Assembly (NCBI RefSeq): GCF_001468005.1
Contig: NZ_LNYY01000019.1
Coordinates: 714,445-778,444, forward strand
Direction of reading: 5' to 3'
From: Legionella steelei
GTDB taxonomy: Bacteria; Pseudomonadota; Gammaproteobacteria; Legionellales; Legionellaceae
Length of the DNA stretch: 64,000 nt
In this document: positions 36,086 to 44,859 of the stretch, one piece after another
How positions within the stretch are numbered: position 1 is the stretch's first letter
How the letters are laid out: each line of letters starts with the position of its first letter
Translations under genes and position numbers: made by a program
The notes under the pieces: model-generated
What the model saw: the letters and a program-made list of their open reading frames with translations, nothing else
The model's database searches: none
Told to the model about the DNA's origin: nothing

Positions 36086-37607
36086 ATACAACCACTCGAT
36101 TCGTAGCCATCCCTTTAGCCTGTTGTAATTCAGTTAGCTTTTTTTCCCGAATTAGCTCTCGTAACTTAGGCACTAGAATAAAAAGTACAATTGAAGAAGC
36201 AATTGCAAATAATCCTAGCATTAAAAACACATGGCTATAGCCACTATTAGTTACTAACGGTGAAACACTGTCTTGCCCTTCTATCATCAAGTTCGAGCTA
36301 TAGCTCGACAAAGTTGCTCCAACACCTGAGTTGAGCATCCACATTCCCATCATCACACCCTGCAATGATGAAGGAGCCAAAAATCCTATCATAGCATAAC
36401 CAATTGGAGATATTAAAAGCTCACCAATACTCTGTAGAATATAACTAATAATAATCCAGCTGGGATTCACTAATCCTTCATAATTAGCGTACGTTATGCC
36501 AATGGGCAGTATCACAAAAGCAATTCCAATAAAGAGTAATGCCAGTGCAAACTGAGTAGGAATATTAATTTGTACTCCATTTCTGCGCATTCTTTGCAAC
36601 AGTATCCCTAATAATGGACCACCAATGACTATGGCTACCGTATTAATATTTTGGAACCATTGTGGTGGAATAATCCAACTCGCATACTCTCGTTGCACAT
36701 TATGATCAATAAAGAAAGTAAGTCCCATAGGCGCTATTTGGTAGAGCATCCAAAAAACAGTCCCTACAATCATAAGCACGGCAAAAGCAACCATTTTATC
36801 TCTGGCTTCTTTAGCTGATTGTTGTTTTGCCAAATACAATATTAGTCCGAGCATGGCCACACCGGTCACTAGGACGAGTTTTTTAGCCCACTCAGCATAT
36901 TGCAACAGTTCACTTAACAAGAAAGGGAGTACTATAATCAGCACACACCCTAAAAGAACAGCTCTTTTTTGAGAAGGCTTATCTTTTTTAGAAAAAAATG
37001 TTTCTTTATCTGCTAATTGATTCCAGCAATACAAACAAATGATCAAAGCAATTAAATTCCCTAAGCTGCTCAGTAAAAAAAGTCGCTCATAATTCTGGGT
37101 GAGTTGAAACACGCCACTCAAGCTAAAGCCAACAAAAAAGCCAATATTCATTCCCGCATAATTCATCAGAAAAGCGGTCTCTCGGCGCGTGTCCTCTGGG
37201 GCAAAACGTTGGGTTAGCATACAATTTAAACAGGTTACATTTAAACCCGATCCAGTTAAAAAAGCGGCCAAACCATAATAAAGAAACGAAATATCCCCAA
37301 ACGATAATAAGACACAGCCTATAATTTGTGCCACCATTCCCGCACAAAATAACGCCCGATTAGAGAGCAAACGCCCACCCCAAAAACCGCCAAGTAAATG
37401 TAAGCCATAATTAAATGCAATAAAGACACCCATGATGTTGTTGGCAGTGCTAATTTGCAGTCCCAGCTTTCCTTTCATATACAAAACAAGCGTAGAATAA
37501 AGAACACTAAAACTTAAAGTAGAAACAATCTGAATAAAAAAAAGAGGAACAATTCCTTGTGGCATTGATTTAATGAATTCCTTTTTATTTGTCATTACCG
37601 ACATCAT
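36078..37607 (-). CDS. Proton-dependent oligopeptide (POT/PTR2) transporter
   Basis: This 509-residue membrane protein has about 14 helices. The POT family pattern is visible in 'GGFWGGRLLSNRALFCAG' (helix 2-3) and 'MNYAGMNIGFFVGFSLSG' (the PTR2 FYxxINxG-like position, here NYAGMNIG). It imports di/tripeptides with protons. AAGGA precedes the ATG pair. The stop overlaps the start of mnmC by several bases, so the two are cotranscribed without an obvious functional link. The first E in the usual ExxER motif is not apparent in this divergent member. Confidence 0.88.
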   Translation of the reverse strand: MMSVMTNKKEFIKSMPQGIVPLFFIQIVSTLSFSVLYSTLVLYMKGKLGLQISTANNIMGVFIAFNYGLHLLGGFWGGRLLSNRALFCAGMVAQIIGCVLLSFGDISFLYYGLAAFLTGSGLNVTCLNCMLTQRFAPEDTRRETAFLMNYAGMNIGFFVGFSLSGVFQLTQNYERLFLLSSLGNLIALIICLYCWNQLADKETFFSKKDKPSQKRAVLLGCVLIIVLPFLLSELLQYAEWAKKLVLVTGVAMLGLILYLAKQQSAKEARDKMVAFAVLMIVGTVFWMLYQIAPMGLTFFIDHNVQREYASWIIPPQWFQNINTVAIVIGGPLLGILLQRMRRNGVQINIPTQFALALLFIGIAFVILPIGITYANYEGLVNPSWIIISYILQSIGELLISPIGYAMIGFLAPSSLQGVMMGMWMLNSGVGATLSSYSSNLMIEGQDSVSPLVTNSGYSHVFLMLGLFAIASSIVLFILVPKLRELIREKKLTELQQAKGMATNRVVVCE

Positions 37608-37733
37608 ATGACTTCCTTGTTAATTCAAGACCGTCTTTGAATATGACATGTGAAAAAATTACTGTCTAGTACCTTTAAATATTTATTTTTTTACCGTTTT
37701 ATACGCCATAATTGTAGTTTAGATCGCATGACT

Positions 37734-37823
37734 GTAGCCTTGACGCAGCGCAGCGGATCGCAGTTTTTTGGGCTCTAAATTGCCACCTTAATATCGGTTT
37801 CCGCTATACTGTAGCCAGGCTAC
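37734..37823. repeat. GTAGCCT-type palindromic element, 90 bp
   Basis: The outer arms GTAGCCTTGACGCAGCGCAG and the complement ending in GTAGCCAGGCTAC bound a spacer; internal AGCGGAT / TTTCCGCT-like complementarity is degenerate. It lies between hemL and the peptide transporter, both on the minus strand. The rest of the 228-bp gap shows nothing clear. Confidence 0.6.
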
Positions 37824-37835
37824 GAAATGCTCAGT

Positions 37836-39131
37836 CTATCCTTGTTCTTTTTTCAATTGTCTCAGAACTTCCTCTGCAGCGATTTGAGTTTTAGCAATTT
37901 CATTTGCCCCATGTGCGCTGGAAACAAATCCTGCCTCATACATAGAAGGAGCGAAATAAACGCCTTTTTCTAACATCCCATGATAGAATTTTTTAAATAA
38001 AACCTCATCGGATGCAGCAATATCAGCATAATCTGCAATGTGGGTTTTCTCTGTAAAACAAAAACCAAACATGCCACCTAATGAAGCGGTAAAAAATGGA
38101 ATATTTAATGTTTCAGCAACAGAAGCTAAGGCTTGCGTTAACGCTTGTGTCGTTTGGCTTAGCTTGTCAAAAAATCCAGTTTTTTCAATTTCAGATAACG
38201 TTGCAAGACCAGCAGCCATAGCTAGAGGGTTTCCAGAAAGTGTTCCTGCTTGATAAACAGGGCCTTCAGGCGCTAAAAAGGACATTACGTCTGCTCTGCC
38301 ACCTAAGGCACCTACAGGCATACCACCACCAATAACTTTACCAAGAGTCGTAATATCAGGAGTGATTCCGAATATACCTTGAGCTCCAGTTAATCCAACT
38401 CTAAAACCAGTCATTACTTCGTCAAAAATCAATAAGGCATTATATTGATCACATAATTGTCGTAACCCTTGCAAAAACTTTAGATCTGGCAAAACAAACC
38501 CCATATTCCCTGCAACTGGCTCTAATATTACCGCAGCAATATCATCAGGGAATTTTGCAAATAGTTGTGCAGTTTGCTCTAAATCATTGAAATTTGCAGT
38601 TAGAGTATGCTCTGTAATACTTTGTGGAATTCCTGGGGTTGAAGGGATACCTAAGGTAAGAAGACCTGAACCTGCCTTAACAAGTAAGCTATCACTATGT
38701 CCATGATAACAGCCATTAAATTTTATAAATTTATTTTTCTTAGTGACGCCACGGGCCAAACGAATAGCAGTCATTGTTGCTTCGGTCCCAGAATTCACCA
38801 TTCGTACTTTTTCAATTGAAGGGATTAACGAGATAATTTTTTCGGCCAATTGCACCTCAAGCTCCGTAGGTGCACCAAAACTCATACCACTGTGAAGCAC
38901 TTTATTTACAGCTTCAATCACAACAGGATGACAATGTCCAAGGATTAATGGCCCCCAAGACCCAACATAATCAATGTACTCTTTATCATCTACATCCAGA
39001 AGATAAGCACCCTTACCTTGCTTGAAAAAGATAGGATCACCACCAACACCTTTAAAAGCTCTAACGGGCGAATTAACCCCTCCAGGAATGAGTGTCTGGG
39101 CTTGATGAAATAAATCTGTTGAACGCGTCAT
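37836..39131 (-). CDS. hemL: Glutamate-1-semialdehyde 2,1-aminomutase
   Basis: This PLP-dependent class III aminotransferase (431 aa) converts glutamate-1-semialdehyde to 5-aminolevulinate in the C5 heme pathway. It begins 'MTRSTDLFHQAQTLIPGGVNSPVRAF' in part, as HemL proteins do. The PLP lysine is in 'TTLGKVIGGGMPVGA', and 'FDEVMTGFRVG' supplies the cofactor Asp. The frame is open from 39170, but CGGAGA lies 6-10 nt before ATG 39131. Another heme gene, hemJ, lies about 370 bp away on the same strand beyond the plus-strand rubredoxin gene. Confidence 0.96.
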   Translation of the reverse strand: MTRSTDLFHQAQTLIPGGVNSPVRAFKGVGGDPIFFKQGKGAYLLDVDDKEYIDYVGSWGPLILGHCHPVVIEAVNKVLHSGMSFGAPTELEVQLAEKIISLIPSIEKVRMVNSGTEATMTAIRLARGVTKKNKFIKFNGCYHGHSDSLLVKAGSGLLTLGIPSTPGIPQSITEHTLTANFNDLEQTAQLFAKFPDDIAAVILEPVAGNMGFVLPDLKFLQGLRQLCDQYNALLIFDEVMTGFRVGLTGAQGIFGITPDITTLGKVIGGGMPVGALGGRADVMSFLAPEGPVYQAGTLSGNPLAMAAGLATLSEIEKTGFFDKLSQTTQALTQALASVAETLNIPFFTASLGGMFGFCFTEKTHIADYADIAASDEVLFKKFYHGMLEKGVYFAPSMYEAGFVSSAHGANEIAKTQIAAEEVLRQLKKEQG

Positions 39132-39257
39132 AAAAATCTCCGTAATTTTGCGATATAATATCACAGACATTCCTAAAAATTGGCAAAATAAAGCGGTTTA
39201 TCTTTACATCGAAGCTTACAATAGCTAAATTACGCCATTTTTATAACGAGTATTATT

Positions 39258-39434
39258 ATGCAAGAATATAAAAAATTTATTTGTGTCATTTGTGGCTTTA
39301 TTTATGATGAAGCTGAAGGATGGCCTGAGGATGGAATTGAACCAGGTACACGTTGGGAAGATGTCCCAGAGAATTGGTTTTGTCCAGATTGTGGTGCCGG
39401 TAAAGAAGATTTTGACATGGTAGAAATGGAATAA
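39258..39434 (+). CDS. rubA: Rubredoxin
   Basis: A 58-residue frame encodes a small iron-sulfur electron carrier. Two CxxCG knuckles bind the iron: 'ICVICGF' (C9, C12) and 'FCPDCGA' (C42, C45), with the aromatic core in 'YDEAEGW' and '[11 protein letters not shown]'. The length is standard for rubredoxin. The ribosome site is weak (ACGAG). The gene is isolated, divergent from hemL and convergent with hemJ. The minus-strand open frame over it is a shadow. Confidence 0.95.
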   Translation: MQEYKKFICVICGFIYDEAEGWPEDGIEPGTRWEDVPENWFCPDCGAGKEDFDMVEME

Positions 39435-39464
39435 GATTCTACCTATTATCATGCATTGAGCATC

Positions 39465-39489
39465 GTAGCCTGGGTGCAACGCAGGCTAC
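39465..39489. terminator. Minimal GTAGCCTG palindrome between rubredoxin and hemJ
   Basis: GTAGCCTG (39465-39472) and CAGGCTAC (39482-39489) pair perfectly over 8 bp around GGTGCAACG. It is the shortest copy of the GTAGCCTGGGTGCAACG family and lies in a 71-bp convergent gap, so a bidirectional terminator role is likely. Confidence 0.7.
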
Positions 39490-39505
39490 GCTTCTACAAA
39501 ACCAT

Positions 39506-39925
39506 CTACGGTTTTGCCACAACTAAGATCACAATCCCTATCAACAACACAGTGGGGATTTCATTATAAATGCGGAAAAAACGAGAGCTTTTTTGATTTT
39601 TATTCCGCGCAAACGCTTTTAAATACTGTCCGCACAATAAGTGATAAAACCATAAAACAACAACCAGACTCAATTTAGCGTGCATCCACCCAGCCTTGAG
39701 ATAATAGGTTGGATTATAACTAAGAAGCCATAATCCCAATAAGGTTGTCAGTATTGCAGCAGGCCAGGTAATTCCATAGTACAATCTTTTTTCCATTATT
39801 TTAAAACGAATGATACTCGTCTCATCATGGGTATCCGCATGATAAACAAATAATCTCGGTAAATAAAATAATCCCGCAAACCATGCAACCATTGCAATAA
39901 TGTGAAACGCTTTGACATATAACAT
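39506..39925 (-). CDS. hemJ: Protoporphyrinogen oxidase HemJ
   Basis: This 139-residue integral membrane protein of the HemJ (UPF0093) family oxidises protoporphyrinogen IX to protoporphyrin IX. It has about four helices, an early His in 'AFHIIAMVAWFAGLFYLPRLFVYH', and the conserved 'MEKRLYYGITWPAAI' and 'WMHAKLSLVVVLW' segments. AGGA lies 8 nt before the ATG. The gene starts 2 nt after the TerC gene ends. Confidence 0.93.
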   Translation of the reverse strand: MLYVKAFHIIAMVAWFAGLFYLPRLFVYHADTHDETSIIRFKIMEKRLYYGITWPAAILTTLLGLWLLSYNPTYYLKAGWMHAKLSLVVVLWFYHLLCGQYLKAFARNKNQKSSRFFRIYNEIPTVLLIGIVILVVAKP

Positions 39926-39927
39926 AA

Positions 39928-40656
39928 TTAATTTCCTGATTTACGCTTATTTTTTTTTCGTGAATGCTTCAATAAATTAAGTGATTCGACTGATAATGAA
40001 AAACCCATGGCGAAATAGATGTATCCTCGAGGAATATGAAAAGAAAGTCCATCGGCAACCAATACCATACCAATTAGAATTAAATAGCTCAGGGCAAGCA
40101 TTTTTATCGTCGGATGTTCTTTAATAAATGCACTCACCACTTCACTAGCAAAAATCATAATTAAAATGGCACATGTAATTGCCAAAGCCATAACCCAAAA
40201 TCGAGAGGTCAAGCCTACAGCAGTTAAAACACTGTCGAGCGAAAAAATAATATCCATTATCACAATTTGAAAAATAACCATCCCAAATGTTGCTTTAAAT
40301 GATATTTTTTTCTTGTCATCCTCTAATATGCTTTCTGCAACATCCTGGTGAATTTCATCTGTAGCTTTCCAAATTAAAAATGCACCACCTAATATGAGAA
40401 AAAAATCACGTGCAGAAAACGACATTTGATTTATTGTAAGTAATGGCTTGGTTAATTTAATCAAATCCACCGCAACTGCAAGTAAAAGCAAGCGCATCAC
40501 CCAAGAGAGAGTGAGTCCTAAACGTCGTGCTTTTTTTCTCTGCTCTAGCGGTAGTTTTTCAGATAAAATGGACAGAATAACCAGATTATCAATTCCTAAA
40601 ACAATTTCTAGTATAAGTAAAACGACTAAGCTCGCAGTAATATCAATAAAATCCAT
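39928..40656 (-). CDS. TerC-family integral membrane protein
   Basis: This 242-residue TerC-fold protein has about seven helices and acidic intramembrane motifs: 'EIVLGIDNLVILSIL' near the start and 'IVIMDIIFSLDSVLTAVG' in the second half. These motifs are typical of the family thought to handle Mn or Ca or protect metalated secreted proteins. ATG 40656 has GAGG 5 nt away; the TTG before it is less likely. It is likely cotranscribed with hemJ. The substrate is uncertain. Confidence 0.9.
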   Translation of the reverse strand: MDFIDITASLVVLLILEIVLGIDNLVILSILSEKLPLEQRKKARRLGLTLSWVMRLLLLAVAVDLIKLTKPLLTINQMSFSARDFFLILGGAFLIWKATDEIHQDVAESILEDDKKKISFKATFGMVIFQIVIMDIIFSLDSVLTAVGLTSRFWVMALAITCAILIMIFASEVVSAFIKEHPTIKMLALSYLILIGMVLVADGLSFHIPRGYIYFAMGFSLSVESLNLLKHSRKKNKRKSGN

Positions 40657-40782
40657 CAAATCCTCAGATGTCAGACATTGAAAAAAATATATGATATACT
40701 CTTAATCTAATTTTTACCTAAGTTTTTCTGTAACATTTACAATCTAAATTTTACATTAAATTGAGGTTTATCAAGGCAAATA

Positions 40783-40811
40783 TTCACTTTATCCTTTTAC
40801 TTCGATATAAT
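40783..40811 (+). promoter_or_regulatory. Sigma-70 promoter of pcnB-folK
   Basis: A perfect -10 TATAAT (40806-40811) follows TTCACT (40783-40788, 4/6) by 17 nt. Transcription would start about 40818, leaving a short leader before the proposed pcnB start at 40845. Confidence 0.7.
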
Positions 40812-40844
40812 ATTCGCGTTTCGTTAATCTTGTGAGATATAGAG

Positions 40845-42188
40845 ATCATCAAATTTATCAAAAAGCTGTTAAAAAGAAACAGGGCTCATGTAGCGCCTGT
40901 TGCTTCAGCTTATATAATCCCAAGGAATAAACATTCCATATCTAAAGCGGACATTAGTAGCAATGCGCTCAAAGTACTGAACCGCCTAATTGGTGCTGGC
41001 TTTCAGGCATATATAGTTGGAGGAAGCGTCAGAGATTTATTAGTGCATAAAGCGCCTAAAGACTTTGATGTTGCAACTGACGCCACCCCGAATCAAGTCA
41101 AAAACTTGTTCAGAAATGGACGCATTATTGGTCGACGATTTAAACTGGTACATATACTTTTTCACCGAGAAATTATTGAAGTTGCTACATTCCGAGGACA
41201 CGTGGCTGTTGATGAGAGTCAACAAACAAATGAACGCGGCATGCTGGTTCGTGATAATGCCTATGGCTCACTTGATGAAGATGCCTGGAGGCGCGATTTT
41301 ACAATTAATTCGCTGTATTACAATATTAATGACTCTACCATCATTGATTTTACTGGTGGCGTAAAAGACGTTGAAGAGAAGCTTATTCGGATGATTGGTG
41401 ACCCAGTCAAGCGTTACCAAGAAGATCCCGTGAGAATGTTACGCGCAATTCGATTTAGTGCGAAATTAAATTTTAAGCTTGCACCAGAAACAGAAGCCCC
41501 TTTTCCTGAAATTAGCCATCTTATCACTCATGTTTCCAATTCACGTTTGTTCGATGAAATAACCAAATTATACCAATGTGGGAATGCGGAAATGGTTCAA
41601 AAATTGCTTATGCAATATGGTTTATTTCAATATTTATGCCCACAAACCAATGCCTTATTAAACAGTACCTATCCAGTAAACGCATTATTAGCCATAGCAC
41701 TAGAAAATACTGATACGCGTATACGTGAAGACAAACCAGTCACCCCAGCGTTTTTATTTGCAGTTCTTTTATGGTTCCCTATGATTGAATGTGCAAAGGA
41801 GTTACAACAAACTGGAATTGATCCATTGCCATCTATAGAAAAGGCGATGTCACTTGTCATTGCTGAACAAAACAAAATCATTTCTATTCCTAAACGCTAT
41901 ACGCAGATTATTCGTGAAATTTGGCTATTACAATATCGTTTTTCAAAAAGATTAGGTGGAAGAGCCTTTAATCTCTTACAACATCCACGCTTTAGAGCAG
42001 CATATGACTTTATGGCATTGCGTGCCCTTGCAAGTGATGAATCCATGGAGTTAGCACAATGGTGGACTGCTTTCCAGGATGCTGATGAAGCAGAGCAAGC
42101 TGATATGATTACACAATTGACACCTGATGCTCCAAAACGTAAACGTCGTCGCAAGCCTAAAAGTAAAAAAACAAGTGATGCACAATGA
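40845..42188 (+). CDS. pcnB: Poly(A) polymerase I with apparent non-canonical start codon
   Basis: This class II nucleotidyltransferase adds A-tails to RNA and so speeds decay. From ATC 40845 the protein has 447 residues, near the family length. It carries 'IPRNKHSISKADISSNALKV' (26-45), the essential GGSVRD (59-64) and catalytic DFD (73-75), then 'RRDFTINSLYY' and a basic tail. From the in-frame TGA at 40833 to GTG 41043 there is no ATG, GTG or TTG, yet this stretch encodes GGSVRD. Starting at 41043 would remove the active-site strand. E. coli pcnB is known to use AUU, so AUC (40845 or 40848) is plausible here. A weak GAG lies 8 nt before 40845. pcnB overlaps folK by 4 nt. Confidence 0.88.
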   Translation: MIKFIKKLLKRNRAHVAPVASAYIIPRNKHSISKADISSNALKVLNRLIGAGFQAYIVGGSVRDLLVHKAPKDFDVATDATPNQVKNLFRNGRIIGRRFKLVHILFHREIIEVATFRGHVAVDESQQTNERGMLVRDNAYGSLDEDAWRRDFTINSLYYNINDSTIIDFTGGVKDVEEKLIRMIGDPVKRYQEDPVRMLRAIRFSAKLNFKLAPETEAPFPEISHLITHVSNSRLFDEITKLYQCGNAEMVQKLLMQYGLFQYLCPQTNALLNSTYPVNALLAIALENTDTRIREDKPVTPAFLFAVLLWFPMIECAKELQQTGIDPLPSIEKAMSLVIAEQNKIISIPKRYTQIIREIWLLQYRFSKRLGGRAFNLLQHPRFRAAYDFMALRALASDESMELAQWWTAFQDADEAEQADMITQLTPDAPKRKRRRKPKSKKTSDAQ

Positions 42189-42628
42189 ATGTTTGTTATT
42201 TAGGCTTGGGCTCAAATCAGCAAGTGCCCGAACGCCAACTCCGAAGAGCAATTAAATCAATAAAAAACTTACGTCATACAGTCGTTACTAAAGTGTCCTC
42301 ATTTTATTGGACTAAAGCGTGGGGACTACACGGTCAACAAGATTTTTGTAATGCAGTGATTGCACTCTCTACGCTCTTATCCCCTTTACAGCTACTGGAT
42401 GCATGTCAAAAAATTGAAAAAAAACAGGGACGAATTCGAAAAAAACGCTGGGGCCCTAGAATTATTGATATTGATCTTCTGTTTTATGAAAATCGAGTTA
42501 TTCAATCGAAGAAACTCATAGTGCCCCATCCACATATAGAGTCTCGAGATTTTGTTTTGAATCCACTCGTAGAAATAAACCCTGACTACAAAAAAGCAAA
42601 GCATCACGTAGATGCTGTAGTAGTGTAA
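42185..42628 (+). CDS. folK: 2-amino-4-hydroxy-6-hydroxymethyldihydropteridine pyrophosphokinase
   Basis: This 147-residue enzyme transfers pyrophosphate from ATP to the pterin in folate synthesis. It has the family markers 'YLGLGSNQ' at the start, 'WGPRIIDIDLLFYE' (Mg-binding Asp pair) and 'LIVPHPHIESRDFVLNPL'. The start overlaps the pcnB stop in ATGA fashion, the usual pcnB-folK pairing of gammaproteobacteria. Confidence 0.96.
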   Translation: MNVCYLGLGSNQQVPERQLRRAIKSIKNLRHTVVTKVSSFYWTKAWGLHGQQDFCNAVIALSTLLSPLQLLDACQKIEKKQGRIRKKRWGPRIIDIDLLFYENRVIQSKKLIVPHPHIESRDFVLNPLVEINPDYKKAKHHVDAVVV

Positions 42629-42856
42629 TGTTGCAATCTGGGTACAAGGTTCGAAATATGAATACAACCTCTTAATCCCTGCTTACCGCTTAAGTCTTCG
42701 AGACTAGGTTTATTGAGCTATTTTTATCAATGAATTACCTAAAACATACAATCCCAAGCTCCAACAGAATTATTTTATATTTTGTGATGTGAAATAGGTA
42801 CTTATATCAAAGAATCTACTATTATTTACAATAACAAACTCAATTGTGAGGCTACT

Positions 42857-43276
42857 ATGTATAATAATATTTTATTTGCTACGGATTTGCTCAAAGAACA
42901 TAATCATCTCACAGAAAAAGCCATCTCCATTGCACAACAATTTCATGCTAAATTATTTTTACTACATGTCATAGAACTTCCCGCGAGTTTTCAGCTTGCA
43001 CAAGGTTTAGGATTTACTGAAATAGCAAATCCGGCCAAAGATGATGCACAAACCGTTTTAGCCTTGTTGGGTGATAACTTTAATATCCCACAAGAGCAAC
43101 AATTTGTTGAAGTAGGCTCAGTTAAAGAACATATTTTTACTAAAGTCAAAGAGTTAAATTGTCAGCTTATTATCATTGGTAGCCACTCATCCGTTGGCTT
43201 GCATACATTTTTAGGAAGTACGGCGCATGCTACGGTTAATCATGCCCCATGTGATGTTTTAACGTTACGACTATAA
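42857..43276 (+). CDS. Universal stress protein (UspA family)
   Basis: This 139-residue protein has a single Usp domain starting 'YNNILFATDLLKEHNHLTEKA', with 'LLHVIE' and a C-terminal 'IIIGSHSSVGLHTFLGSTA' loop that approximates the ATP-binding G-2X-G-9X-G(S/T) pattern. The loop suggests but does not prove nucleotide binding. GTGAGG lies before the ATG. It is monocistronic with about 230 bp upstream that holds only a fragment of a palindromic repeat (near 42630-42655) and an AT-rich stretch. Confidence 0.9.
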   Translation: MYNNILFATDLLKEHNHLTEKAISIAQQFHAKLFLLHVIELPASFQLAQGLGFTEIANPAKDDAQTVLALLGDNFNIPQEQQFVEVGSVKEHIFTKVKELNCQLIIIGSHSSVGLHTFLGSTAHATVNHAPCDVLTLRL

Positions 43277-43287
43277 TAAGCCGAAAC

Positions 43288-43435
43288 GTAGGCTGGGCTG
43301 ATAAGTCCAGCATGTAATTAAGCTAATATATTCTTAACAAACACTGTAACTGAACATACGGTGCAGGGCTTCATGATAAACATTTTGGAGAGTACGAATT
43401 AATTCAGCAGATGCTGGCTTAACAGCCCAGCCTAC
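43288..43435. repeat. GTAGGCTGGGCTG-type palindromic element, 148 bp
   Basis: GTAGGCTGGGCTGATAAG continuing to 43311 and its inverted copy at 43413-43435 bound a 101-nt spacer. The arms are the same as at 10227-10321. It lies between the converging usp and der genes. Confidence 0.75.
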
Positions 43436-43455
43436 ACTTTATACGAAAAAAATTA

Positions 43456-44856
43456 CTATTTTTTACTTCGTACTTTCTTTTTAACATGCTTCATTAATCT
43501 TCTTTTCTTATTCACTTGTCGCTGTGATAACTTAACTTTTTTATCTGCAAAAGGATTTGTACCGCCTTTAAACTCCAGTTTTAAAGGAGTACCAACCAAT
43601 CCCAAATGCTTAATAAATTCATTACTAAGATAACGCCTATAGCTATCCGGTAAATCAGCCAATTGATTTCCATGAATTACAATCACGGGAGGATTGTGAC
43701 CACCAATATGAGCATACCTCAATTTTATCCTGCGTCCGTTCACGCACGGAGGGGTATGTTTCGTGCTAATATCTTGAAGTAAACGCGTTAATCTCGGGGT
43801 TGAAAAAGATTGGGTAGCTGAAGCATACGCCTCATTAATGTCTTTAAATAAACTGCCTACCCCACTACCATGTAGCGCGGATATAAAACGAATTTTTGCA
43901 AAATTTGCAAAATGTAATCTACGGGATAATTCACTTTTTACTTTTTCTTTATGCTCTTCATCCTTGCCGTCCCATTTATTCACTGCAATAACTAAAGCTT
44001 TGCCTGATTCAATAATAAAACCAAGCAAATTCATATCTTGATCAGTAATTCCTTCATCCGCATCAAGAAGTTGTAAACAGACATTAGATTCTTCAATAGC
44101 CTGTAATGTCTTAATTACAGAAAATTTTTCTATCTTTTCACCAATCCGAGATTTTCTTCGCACACCGGCTGTATCTATCAGAATATATTTCTGCTCATCT
44201 CGAACAAACGGAATCGCGATACTGTCTCTAGTCGTACCAGGCATATCATATACAACGACCCTTTCTTCGCCTAAGATTCGGTTAATTAAAGTTGATTTTC
44301 CAACATTAGGACGACCAGCAAAGGCAATTTTAATCGCATTGTCTTCTTCGACTTCATCAACATGAGGCACAAATGGTGATAAAATCTCATCAAGCAACGT
44401 TCTAATACCAGTACCATGCGATGAAGAAATGGAATGAATATCAACAATACCTAAAGCATGGAAATCAGCACAAGCCACATCATCATCAAGTTCTTCTGTT
44501 TTATTAACAACAAGATGTACTTTTTTACTTAATTTGCGCAAATTATTGGCAATTTTCTCATCGATTCCAGTTAGTCCAGAACGGCCATCAACTATGAAAA
44601 GAACTATATCCGCTTCATTCAGTGCTATTTCTGATTGTTTAGACATTAAATTATCAACAGCCACATCATCGACACCGATACCTCCAGTATCAACAACGAT
44701 ATACTGTTTATCATTATGCTGAGCTTGGCCATACTGTCTATCTCGAGTTAAGCCAGGGAAATCAGCAACAAGAGCATCTTGTGTCTTGGTAAGTCTATTG
44801 AATAAAGTAGACTTACCCACATTAGGACGTCCAACAAGTGCAATCACAGGGATCAT
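43456..44856 (-). CDS. der: Ribosome biogenesis GTPase Der (EngA)
   Basis: This 466-residue GTPase has two tandem G domains (P-loops GRPNVGKS at about 9-16 and about 180-187, with 'DTGGIG' and 'DTAGVR' switch II motifs and NKTE/NKWD specificity motifs), then a KH-like domain and a Lys/Arg-rich C-terminal tail for rRNA contact. It acts in 50S assembly. It starts 3 nt after bamB ends, with GTGAG upstream, and is the last gene of the ndk-to-der cluster. Confidence 0.97.
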   Translation of the reverse strand: MIPVIALVGRPNVGKSTLFNRLTKTQDALVADFPGLTRDRQYGQAQHNDKQYIVVDTGGIGVDDVAVDNLMSKQSEIALNEADIVLFIVDGRSGLTGIDEKIANNLRKLSKKVHLVVNKTEELDDDVACADFHALGIVDIHSISSSHGTGIRTLLDEILSPFVPHVDEVEEDNAIKIAFAGRPNVGKSTLINRILGEERVVVYDMPGTTRDSIAIPFVRDEQKYILIDTAGVRRKSRIGEKIEKFSVIKTLQAIEESNVCLQLLDADEGITDQDMNLLGFIIESGKALVIAVNKWDGKDEEHKEKVKSELSRRLHFANFAKIRFISALHGSGVGSLFKDINEAYASATQSFSTPRLTRLLQDISTKHTPPCVNGRRIKLRYAHIGGHNPPVIVIHGNQLADLPDSYRRYLSNEFIKHLGLVGTPLKLEFKGGTNPFADKKVKLSQRQVNKKRRLMKHVKKKVRSKK

Positions 44857-44859
44857 TTA

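Noticed and set aside
39225-39479. Minus-strand 84-codon frame over rubredoxin
   Set aside because: The plus strand encodes an unmistakable rubredoxin with both CxxCG knuckles.
42628-42680. GGTTCGAA sequence that resembles a tRNA T-loop
   Set aside because: No acceptor or anticodon stem can be formed around it; it belongs to a degraded copy of the GTAGCCTGGGTG repeat.
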